Shown in pieces: positions 1 to 4,999 of a stretch of DNA of 6,000 bases. Positions within the stretch are counted from its first letter, which is position 1; the number at the start of each line of letters is the position of its first letter. The translations under genes and the position numbers were made by a program. The stretch comes from Clostridiales bacterium (GTDB lineage Bacteria > Bacillota > Clostridia > Oscillospirales > Acutalibacteraceae), in assembly GCA_021202245.1 (NCBI GenBank), contig JAJQDK010000006.1, forward strand, positions 248-6,247, read 5' to 3'. The notes under the pieces were generated by a model, which did no database searches, had not been told where the DNA came from, and was given only the letters and a program-made list of their open reading frames with translations.

Positions 1-127
1 CAACAACAGCCACAACCATAACAACAGCCAGAATCAGAACAAAAATCAGCAGAACAGTCAGAACAGCCGGAACCAGCAGAACAGTCAGAACAAAAATCAG
101 AGCAACAGCTTGAATAACAATAGATAA
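1..127 (+). CDS. C-terminal end of an Asn/Gln/Ser-rich protein (partial)
   Basis: The reading frame starting at base 2 is open from the window edge to a TAA stop at 125-127 and encodes about 41 residues made almost entirely of Asn, Gln, Ser and a few Lys, His and Arg. This is a low-complexity, probably disordered, hydrophilic tail. It is built from degenerate nine-residue units: a 19-base sequence occurs identically at 47-65 and 74-92 (27-base period), and a 15-base sequence at 35-49 and 86-100. The plus strand is preferred because a strong intrinsic terminator follows 18 bases after the stop, oriented the same way. The opposite strand also reads open, in a hydrophobic frame, but this is the expected complement of CAG/AAC-rich codons. 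The body of the protein lies outside the window, so no function can be given. Confidence 0.6.
   Translation, partial: NNSHNHNNSQNQNKNQQNSQNSRNQQNSQNKNQSNSLNNNR
35..100 (+). repeat. Short direct repeats coding the Asn/Gln-rich tail
   Basis: CAGCAGAACAGTCAGAACA is present identically at 47-65 and 74-92, with a 27-base period (nine codons). CAGAACAAAAATCAG is present at 35-49 and 86-100. The repeats keep the reading frame, so length variation between strains by whole units is possible. They look like microduplications inside a low-complexity coding region and not like a separate element. Confidence 0.7.
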
Positions 128-144
128 TTAAATTCCGGCTGAAG

Positions 145-190
145 GCAGAGCCGTGTTCGCAATCGGCGGGTGCGGCTCTGCTCCTTTTTT
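145..190 (+). terminator. Intrinsic terminator of the plus-strand gene
   Basis: GCAGAGCCG at 145-153 pairs perfectly with CGGCTCTGC at 173-181, the stem can continue inward with G-U pairs and a short CGC/GCG helix (158-160 with 166-168), and it is followed by CC and six T at 185-190. The T-tract on the right gives it plus-strand direction, closing the gene that ends at 127. It sits between two convergent genes (stops at 127 and 220) and the hairpin may also slow transcripts from the minus strand, but there is no T-tract on that side. Confidence 0.85.
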
Positions 191-219
191 GTCCCGAATA
201 ATTTTTGCGAGCGGATTAT

Positions 220-882
220 TTAATATCCGTATTCTTCGCCGATTATGATAACCTTAATCCTGTTAATATGTCTTTGCTGAGCGCAGACCACATAGTTGCA
301 GCAAACCCTGCCGTCGCTGTGACATCCCGAGCATAATTCGGCGTTTTCATCGGCAAGAGAAACGCATTTGCCGGTTTCGGCGCAGTATGTATCAAGGTTT
401 AACCTCACGGTATTCTTCGGAGCGGCAATACATTTTACTCGTCTTACGGCTTCATCAATATTTTTTACTATTTTATTGTAGCCGCAAACAACAACAACAC
501 TTTTTGGGCCGTAAAGTATCGCCGCAACACGGTTGGAATTGCCGTCAACATTATAAAGCTCACCGTTTTCCGTAACGGCGTTTGCGCTTGTAAAAAATGC
601 GTCTGCGGAAAATGTTTTGCGGTAGACCTCCTCTATCTCCTCACGGGTTATCCCCGGAGCGCTTCTGTCAAGGTAATTGTAGTCCGGTGAGGTTATAATA
701 TCGTACACACCGGTTTCTTTAAGAGTAACGGAGCCGCCGCTCGAAATAACGTCGCCCTTGTTAATCAAGGCTTTTACCAGCTTGCAGGCGTCCTCTTTTG
801 TGTCGCAGTAGTAGGCGTCCATTTTGTTCCTTTTAAGGCTTTCCACAGTGCGGTTTATTCTGTTCATTGTTTCGTCCGTCAC
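220..882 (-). CDS. LUD-domain (LutC/YkgG-like) lactate utilization protein
   Basis: A 220-residue protein of the LUD (DUF162) family related to LutC/YkgG. Family hallmarks are visible: a Gly-rich SSGGSVTLKETG segment (about residues 47-58), then NAVTENGELYNVDGNSNRVA (101-120), then a YGPKSVVVVCGYNKIV strand. The C-terminus is Cys-rich (C167, C173, C184, C187, C194, C195, C203), typical of the Clostridia-type subgroup, and could bind metal, which is not shown here. LUD proteins are linked to lactate oxidation or Fe-S electron transfer, but no LutA or LutB partner lies beside this gene, so the substrate is unknown. Start choice: the same frame runs up to an ATG at 954, but that extension covers the promoter. 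The GTG at 882-880 has GGAGAG (plus 889-894) six bases upstream and gives the usual N-terminus, so it is preferred. Confidence 0.9.
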   Translation of the reverse strand: MTDETMNRINRTVESLKRNKMDAYYCDTKEDACKLVKALINKGDVISSGGSVTLKETGVYDIITSPDYNYLDRSAPGITREEIEEVYRKTFSADAFFTSANAVTENGELYNVDGNSNRVAAILYGPKSVVVVCGYNKIVKNIDEAVRRVKCIAAPKNTVRLNLDTYCAETGKCVSLADENAELCSGCHSDGRVCCNYVVCAQQRHINRIKVIIIGEEYGY

Positions 883-888
883 ATCAAT

Positions 889-894
889 CTCTCC
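889..894 (-). promoter_or_regulatory. Ribosome binding site deciding a GTG start
   Basis: On the minus strand GGAGAG lies six bases before the GTG at 882-880. The ATG two bases upstream of that GTG (884-882) is followed directly by TGA in its own frame, and the more distant in-frame ATG at 954 has no such site and lies upstream of the promoter. The site therefore fixes the start of the LUD-domain gene. Confidence 0.75.
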
Positions 895-915
895 AATACA
901 TAATAAGATAAATAT

Positions 916-943
916 ATTATACAATAAATATTGCAATTTGCAA
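916..943 (-). promoter_or_regulatory. Sigma-A-type promoter of the LUD-domain gene
   Basis: Read on the minus strand, TTGCAA (plus 938-943) and a perfect TATAAT (plus 916-921) are separated by 16 bases, in a very AT-rich stretch. Transcription would begin near 909, leaving a leader of about 27 bases before the GTG at 882. A second TTGCAA at 931-936 is only nine bases from the -10 and is not usable with it. No operator-like palindrome is obvious. Confidence 0.7.
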
Positions 944-995
944 ATAGCGTACACGCCGGTATTTTCAAATATTGAATAAATAAGATAAAATACTC

Positions 996-1028
996 AAAAA
1001 GGCTTTCTCCGAACATGGGAAAGCCTTT
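996..1028 (-). terminator. Intrinsic terminator of the amidase gene
   Basis: AAAGGCTTTC and GAAAGCCTTT (plus 1019-1028 and 998-1007) form a perfect 10-bp stem that can gain two further pairs inside, around a short loop. Read on the minus strand it is followed by more T residues (plus 996-997). It begins 11 bases after the amidase stop codon and lies upstream of the LUD promoter, so it separates the two genes. The right side lacks a T-tract on the plus strand, so it works in one direction. Confidence 0.88.
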
Positions 1029-1038
1029 GATTTGAAAA

Positions 1039-1581
1039 TTAAGCTTCAACAACCGGCACGCCGAGGTAATCTGCAACGGACTTAGAAAGACTGCGGGCAA
1101 TGCTATCTATGTTATCTCTTATCCACTGCGCCTCCTGCGGATTATCGTGATAACCGACCTCTATCAAAGCCGAGGGTGCGGCTGTTCTTCTGACCTCGGC
1201 AAGCGACGTGGTGGGAATGGTGTTGACCTTTGACGAATCGGGATAAACATTCTGATAATTGCCCTGAATTATCTCGGCAAACCGTTTGCCGTTTACGCTG
1301 TCGGGATAATAATAAATATCCGCTCCGGTGTACTGCCCTGCGGCGCTCGGCGGGGCGGCATTGCTGTGGATTGCAAGGTGCAGGTCGTAATTGCCGCTGT
1401 TTGAATCGGCAATAGCCTGACTGAGGGACATTTCGGGGTCGTTGCGAACCAGCTCAATTCCGCTTGCGTTGAGATACGGCTCCATTGCATCCGCAATCAG
1501 ATTCATATAGTATTCTTCGTTTCCTCCGTCAACATAAGGATTGAACTCCTGAAGCGAGGGGCTGAGGTAAATTTTAGGCAT
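1039..1581 (-). CDS. N-acetylmuramoyl-L-alanine amidase (Amidase_3-like)
   Basis: A 180-residue single-domain protein of the zinc amidase class that cuts the bond between N-acetylmuramic acid and L-alanine in peptidoglycan. It opens with IYLSPSLQEFN and has the family's NEEYYMNLIA helix, where E23 fits the second zinc ligand, then LHLAIHSNAAP, where H72 fits the third ligand. ALIEVGYHDN near the end carries E141, matching the catalytic Glu. The His of the usual DPGHGG first-ligand motif is absent: the matching segment reads SPSLQEFN. Divergent amidases with this opening are known to me from Bacillota, so it may still be active. There is no signal peptide, transmembrane segment or wall-binding repeat, so release would need lysis, a holin or another route. 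The ATG at 1581 has AAAGGAG nine bases upstream. The gene has its own promoter and terminator. Confidence 0.85.
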   Translation of the reverse strand: MPKIYLSPSLQEFNPYVDGGNEEYYMNLIADAMEPYLNASGIELVRNDPEMSLSQAIADSNSGNYDLHLAIHSNAAPPSAAGQYTGADIYYYPDSVNGKRFAEIIQGNYQNVYPDSSKVNTIPTTSLAEVRRTAAPSALIEVGYHDNPQEAQWIRDNIDSIARSLSKSVADYLGVPVVEA

Positions 1582-1590
1582 AAATATAAT

Positions 1591-1597
1591 CTCCTTT
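1591..1597 (-). promoter_or_regulatory. Strong Shine-Dalgarno site of the amidase gene
   Basis: AAAGGAG on the minus strand, nine bases before the ATG at 1581-1579. It supports this start and suggests efficient translation. Confidence 0.8.
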
Positions 1598-1627
1598 CAC
1601 TCGGTATGCAAACAGGCATCCCTATTC

Positions 1628-1657
1628 ATAATATTCAGTCAGATTATATTCGTGCAA
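1628..1657 (-). promoter_or_regulatory. Possible promoter of the amidase gene
   Basis: On the minus strand TTGCAC (plus 1652-1657) and TATTAT (plus 1628-1633) are 18 bases apart, giving a leader of about 40 bases. A perfect TATAAT also lies at plus 1643-1648, but I see no good -35 at the right distance from it. Either could be the true -10, so the exact call is weak. A promoter somewhere in 1600-1680 is likely because a hairpin separates this gene from the one upstream. Confidence 0.4.
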
Positions 1658-1682
1658 GCTCATAATGCAGGATAAAGCAAAT

Positions 1683-1709
1683 CGCAGCAAAAGCAAAGCT
1701 TCCGCTGCG
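1683..1709 (-). terminator. Hairpin, likely terminator of the large secreted-protein gene
   Basis: A 27-base hairpin with a 12-bp stem (two G-U pairs on the minus strand) and a three-base loop, 62 bases past the stop codon at 1771. On the minus strand it is followed by ATTTGCTTTAT, which is T-rich but not a clean T-run, so termination may be partial. The 1582-1770 gap otherwise holds the amidase promoter and leader and no gene. Confidence 0.6.
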
Positions 1710-1770
1710 ACCGCTGCTTTTATTGAATTTTAATCGAAGCTTTCGTTATGATATAGTTTAATTCGGCAGG

Positions 1771-3339
1771 TCACACTGCGCCGACTACCATTTTCTGAAC
1801 GGTGGTGGCGTCGGCAACGGTTACGGAGCCATCGCCGTTGGTGTCGGCAGCCGCAAATTGCTCATCTGTAAAGGTCAGTGTGCCTACTACGAATTTTTGG
1901 ATTGTAGTGGCATCCGCCACGCTGATGTTCCCGTCAAGGTCAACATCGCCGATGATAACGTCGCTGCCGTCTGTGGGTTCTGTGGATGCTTCCGTGTCTT
2001 CGGATGATTCCGTCGGTGTGGTAGTATTTGCGGTTGCGTTAGAGGTTGGGTCAAATACTGTTCCCATTGATGTCAGGTTAGCTGCAACAATGTCAGGATA
2101 GACAACGAAGGAACCGTTTGAAGAATTTACCAAGTATTCTTCTTCGGCATTATCGGACCAACCTTTATTACCAATCAAAGAAACTCCGAATACATCAACT
2201 AACAAATTAAGCGATGTTTCTGTGGCTGTGTTATCAATTACATCAAACGTAGCCGTACAAATACTAACCTCTTCCGATGTAATGTCATACAAGTATGTGT
2301 CCGTTGCGGTAGCCTTAACTCTGTCTAAGTTGCCTTCCGGAGCCTCCTCACCGACATCCGCTCCCTCTAATGCATTAGGATTATATGTTGTTGAAAATTC
2401 TGCATCCTTGCCGTGCGTTGCGGGACAGATATTCGATTTTTTTACACAATCGGCAACCTGAAGAACAGTTTTATCATAATAAAGCCTCCACTGAATATTA
2501 AGCATATCCTTTTCAGCGGACTGTATTATGTAGCTGACGGTGAATTGATTTGTGTCAGAATTGTAAACCACCTGCGAATCGGAGAATAAATTAGAAGTTG
2601 AATTAACCGTAAGAGTTTTTGAACTTTCTTCGGAAGATTCCGTCGGCGTGGTTGAGGTTGCAGCCGTAGACTCGGTTGATTCCGTCGGTGTGGTGGAAGC
2701 TTCCGTGTCACTCGTAGTGAGCGCATACAAATCAAAAGAATCGGTTGTAAATACCATGTAACCGTTGCTGTACACCGCATTCATATCGGTTATTGTACCG
2801 TCGCCCTCAATTCTGTACACCTTGGCGTTTTCGTCCGTGGTCGGGATTTTCACCGTAGCGGTGTCATCGGGCTGAACGGCTGCGCCGTCCTTTGTAAGCG
2901 AAATATCATAAACAGCAAGCACTTCCTCATCGCTTGTAAGGGCTGTACTTATATTGCTTAGTGTTGCGCTGTCGCTTATTTGCTGAACAACAAGCTGCGC
3001 ATCGGTAACTGTGGTTACTGTGATGCTGCTGTTTATATCAGTGTAGCTTACAGGGCTTGTATTATAATGTATAGTTGCGTTTGTAAGACAGGTGTTATAA
3101 TCACCAATGGAAATCTCGTTCCACTCAGCTTCACTGCCGGCATAATATATATCGGAAAGGCTTGAGCAATTATAAAAAGCATAACGGATTATCGAAGTCA
3201 CGCTGTCCGGGATTGTTATACTTGCAAGGCTTGTGCAACTGGAAAATGCAGAATTGCCAATGTTTGATACACTGTCCGGGATTGTTATGCTTGTAAGACT
3301 GTCACAACCGGAAAATGCACTATAGTTAATGCTTGTCAC
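1771..3339 (-). CDS. Piece 3: last LRR repeats, cohesin-like segment and dockerin
   Basis: The frame is open from 3507. The GTG at 3339 falls in the middle of an LRR unit and has no ribosome binding site, so it is not a real start: about 50 further residues upstream (from FGCDSLT at 3489) belong to the protein. Three 23-residue LRR units are followed by the typical closing motif DIYYAGSEAEWNEISIG (about 3153-3100). Then come a domain with ISLTKDGAAVQPDDTATVKI and YMVFTTDSFDLYAL (to about 2710), a TTPTES-type linker, a cohesin-like segment (2613-2095), a second linker and a dockerin (1950-1774). The stop is TGA at 1773-1771. Confidence 0.75.
   Translation of the reverse strand: MTSINYSAFSGCDSLTSITIPDSVSNIGNSAFSSCTSLASITIPDSVTSIIRYAFYNCSSLSDIYYAGSEAEWNEISIGDYNTCLTNATIHYNTSPVSYTDINSSITVTTVTDAQLVVQQISDSATLSNISTALTSDEEVLAVYDISLTKDGAAVQPDDTATVKIPTTDENAKVYRIEGDGTITDMNAVYSNGYMVFTTDSFDLYALTTSDTEASTTPTESTESTAATSTTPTESSEESSKTLTVNSTSNLFSDSQVVYNSDTNQFTVSYIIQSAEKDMLNIQWRLYYDKTVLQVADCVKKSNICPATHGKDAEFSTTYNPNALEGADVGEEAPEGNLDRVKATATDTYLYDITSEEVSICTATFDVIDNTATETSLNLLVDVFGVSLIGNKGWSDNAEEEYLVNSSNGSFVVYPDIVAANLTSMGTVFDPTSNATANTTTPTESSEDTEASTEPTDGSDVIIGDVDLDGNISVADATTIQKFVVGTLTFTDEQFAAADTNGDGSVTVADATTVQKMVVGAV
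1774..1950 (-). other. Type I dockerin domain
   Basis: The last 59 residues start GDVDLDGNISVADATTIQKF and hold a second loop DTNGDGSVTVADATTVQKM, two copies of the F-hand calcium loop with Asp at positions 1, 3, 5 and 12 in the first and Asp/Asn equivalents in the second. This duplicated Ca-binding motif and its C-terminal position are diagnostic of a dockerin, which binds a cohesin module on a scaffoldin or surface anchor. The residues after each loop (ATTIQK and ATTVQK) are nearly identical, which fits a symmetrical, dual-mode binding surface. The partner cohesin is not in the window. Confidence 0.9.
2006..2694 (-). repeat. Repeated TTPTES linker coding segments
   Basis: The plus-strand 17-mer GATTCCGTCGGTGTGGT occurs at 2006-2022 and 2678-2694, with a one-base variant at 2636-2652. 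On the coding strand it gives TTPTES. The copies lie in the two Ser/Thr/Pro/Glu linkers on either side of the cohesin-like segment, and they point to duplication of linker modules. Confidence 0.7.
2095..2613 (-). other. Cohesin-like beta-sandwich segment
   Basis: About 170 residues between two S/T/P/E linkers. It begins LTVNSTSNLF, has FTVSYIIQSAEKDMLNIQWRLYYDKTVLQVAD (the alternating strand pattern and YDKTVL turn resemble the YDPxVL of cohesin-like domains), and later ICTATFDVIDN with a NLLVDVFGVSL strand. I have seen similar segments directly before dockerins in Ruminococcus proteins. Whether it really binds dockerins is unknown; it could be a structural spacer of the same fold. Confidence 0.5.
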
Positions 3340-4036
3340 GCTGTCGGGAATAGAATATGATGTATCGCTCTTTCCGGCAGGGTAAGCTATAAGCTCTGTC
3401 TTGTCTTTATTAAACAGTATGCCGTTTTCACTTGAATAATAAGCGTTATTGTTGTCAACATCTATCCTTGTAAGGCTGTCGCAACCGAAAAAAATGACTA
3501 TAAATGCTTATGCTTGTTACGCTATCGGGAATTGTTACGCTTGTAATATTATCACATCCATAAGATGCATACTCTTTAATTGTTGTAACGCTATCAGGGA
3601 TAATTATATCTCCCTCTATACCGGTTGGAACATCTACTAAAGCAAGCAGATTTTTTGTATATAATATTCCTTGATAGGTTGTTAAAAATTCCCCATCTCC
3701 TTCAAAGCATATAAATGAGTCACAGCCCAAAAACGGATCACGAAAAGAGCTCCCAAAATGTAGATCTATTGTTTGTAATTTTTCTCCAATAACTATTGTT
3801 TGCAAATTACTACAGTACGCAAAAGCATAGTTTCCAATACTGGTAACTTCATCTCCTAAAATTACTTTTTTAATATCATCCCTATAAGACCACCAAGGAG
3901 TTGTATATATTGTATATACAGTATTATTGGCACTCCCATATTGAATGTAGCTATAGCCAAACATATCCCCACTACCGTAGATGTACAGTGTTCCGTTATC
4001 ATACAGCTTCCAATATACGTTATCACCGCAGGTGCC
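3058..4036 (-). repeat. BspA/LRR_5 leucine-rich repeat block
   Basis: After the GTCGDNVYW cap I count about seven units, some irregular. The clear ones are 23 residues (69 bases): TSIGNYAFAYC..., TTIKEYASYGC..., TSINYSAFSGC..., SNIGNSAFSSC..., TSIIRYAFYNC..., with the shared core ITIPDSV. At DNA level CTGTCCGGGATTGTTAT (plus strand) recurs at 3203-3219 and 3272-3288, exactly 69 bases apart. Two units carry a longer insert with a YYSSENGILFNKDKTELIAYP-type self-standing hairpin. Such repeats in other bacteria act in adhesion to host or matrix proteins and in coaggregation. No ligand can be named here. Confidence 0.85.
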
Positions 4037-4999
4037 GTCGGCTGTGGTTGAATCGTTGTCATATTCTGTATTTGCTCCGGTTGTCGGCGAAATAATACTT
4101 CCGTCACTGTCTGTGATATCAAAAAGTGTGCTGCTGTGATTAACGGCTTCTGGAACATAGGTATAATACTTGCAGCCGTCGGTAAGTGCAACACCTTCAT
4201 ATGTTATTTGACGAGTTGTGTTTCCGTCCCCGTCAATTTCCTTAACAACGTAGTCCATTGTTCCGCTGTCTGTGCCGGTCAGTTCAAAATAATAATCATC
4301 GCCAGTAAGATAGATGTTTTTTTGATCACCGACAACATTTACATAAATATCATTATATGAATTGTCAACTTCGTTATCGGATATTACAGCACAAAGGTTA
4401 CCATCAGCGTCATAGACGTTTACATCAACAGGGCACTTTACGTTTACAACAGTAGTGTTTTGTGTTGTAATCATCTCGAAAATTTTATCATTTATCTTGC
4501 TTTCAGATTCTGTTGTTATTAGCTTTAATGCTGCTTTTACATCATTTGCATCTATTTTATTAAAAACATTCTTAGTTGTGTTGTTATTTAAAACTGTTTC
4601 CATTACTTTAGATGATAAGGCTTCGGCAGTATTTTCAGCGTTAATTCCAAAGATATTTTGAGTGATTTTTGCCCCGTTAAAAATAGTTGATTTAGCCACA
4701 CTTTGCAACTGGTTACAAAAGGCACATACATCTGCATATGCAGGTAATATAACGCTGGAGGTTAACTCGTCACCGTCCATATCATAAACAGTAGCAGTAC
4801 CGGAACCTGTAGCCATTGTAGGCATGCCGGTGTTACCGAAATCAAAGCTTGTTAAGTTAATATAAAACTCTATAAGCACATCCGTTCCGTCTGTTGTTTG
4901 AGTTTTAAGATATGTTGTGGCTTTGATTTGTCCGGGAATTAAAAGATAAGAAGTATCTAATCCTAATTTTTTCCAAATACTTGTTAGCAACCTCTTCAC
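3455..4999 (-). CDS. Piece 2: middle region and first LRR repeats of the same protein
   Basis: The frame has a GTG at 4999 but no Shine-Dalgarno site before it, and the first 11 residues overlap piece 1 out of frame, so it is best read as the continuation from 4966. It starts LGLDTSYLLIPGQIKATTYL, then has a long helix-rich Asn/Thr/Lys segment (about 4460-4740) that is very AT-rich. Next comes a beta-rich domain (4441 to about 4106) with VKCPVDVNVYDADG and YFELTGTDSGTMDYVVKEID, a type I have seen beside LRR blocks in gut Bacillota. From 4036 the LRR block opens with the usual CGDNVYWKLYDNGTLYIYG cap and SYRDDIKKVILGDEVTSIGNYAF. The true protein leaves this frame at 3488-3494. The last ten residues before the stop at 3457-3455 are out of frame. 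Confidence 0.72.
   Translation of the reverse strand: MKRLLTSIWKKLGLDTSYLLIPGQIKATTYLKTQTTDGTDVLIEFYINLTSFDFGNTGMPTMATGSGTATVYDMDGDELTSSVILPAYADVCAFCNQLQSVAKSTIFNGAKITQNIFGINAENTAEALSSKVMETVLNNNTTKNVFNKIDANDVKAALKLITTESESKINDKIFEMITTQNTTVVNVKCPVDVNVYDADGNLCAVISDNEVDNSYNDIYVNVVGDQKNIYLTGDDYYFELTGTDSGTMDYVVKEIDGDGNTTRQITYEGVALTDGCKYYTYVPEAVNHSSTLFDITDSDGSIISPTTGANTEYDNDSTTADGTCGDNVYWKLYDNGTLYIYGSGDMFGYSYIQYGSANNTVYTIYTTPWWSYRDDIKKVILGDEVTSIGNYAFAYCSNLQTIVIGEKLQTIDLHFGSSFRDPFLGCDSFICFEGDGEFLTTYQGILYTKNLLALVDVPTGIEGDIIIPDSVTTIKEYASYGCDNITSVTIPDSVTSISIYSHFFRLRQPYKDRC
3488..3494 (-). other. Frameshift site 2 in the LRR-dockerin gene (T7 run on coding strand)
   Basis: On the coding strand the run CA-T7-CGG falls in an LRR unit. 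Sister units read GCATTTTC at this place (eight bases) while here there are nine, so one base is extra. Removing one T restores YSHFFGCDSLTRIDV. A tandem ATGCTT duplication lies 10 bases upstream on the coding strand (plus 3504-3515). Confidence 0.75.

Noticed and set aside
1..127. A hydrophobic minus-strand reading of the left edge that looks like membrane segments.
   Set aside because: It is the complement of AAC/CAG-rich codons, and the adjacent terminator has its T-tract for the plus strand.
136..181. Competing hairpin (CGGCT 136-140 with AGCCG 149-153) resembling an attenuator arrangement with the terminator.
   Set aside because: It lies after the stop codon with no downstream plus-strand gene in the window, and the five-base pairing is weak compared with the nine-base terminator stem.
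220..954. A longer form of the LUD protein starting at ATG 954, with a hydrophobic N-terminus like a membrane anchor.
   Set aside because: The added 24 residues are encoded across the promoter (916-943) and leader, and the GTG at 882 has its own well-spaced ribosome binding site.
879..1100. A 73-residue minus-strand reading frame between the amidase and LUD genes.
   Set aside because: It runs through the amidase end, the terminator hairpin and the LUD promoter, has no ribosome binding site and shows no protein-like pattern.
1802..2461. Plus-strand open frames of 79-99 codons opposite the dockerin and cohesin-like coding regions.
   Set aside because: They are antisense shadows of a repetitive, GC-richer coding sequence, without ribosome binding sites or recognisable products.
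3058..3600. Regularly spaced similar DNA units that could suggest a CRISPR array or a non-coding repeat.
   Set aside because: The 69-base period equals 23 codons, the units diverge at silent and variable positions, and the translation is a classic LRR.
4960..4980. Programmed +1 frameshifting at the A6 run.
   Set aside because: No stop or rare codon at the shift point, no upstream Shine-Dalgarno-like stimulator and no downstream structure seen; a second unrelated break in the same gene makes a programmed event unlikely.
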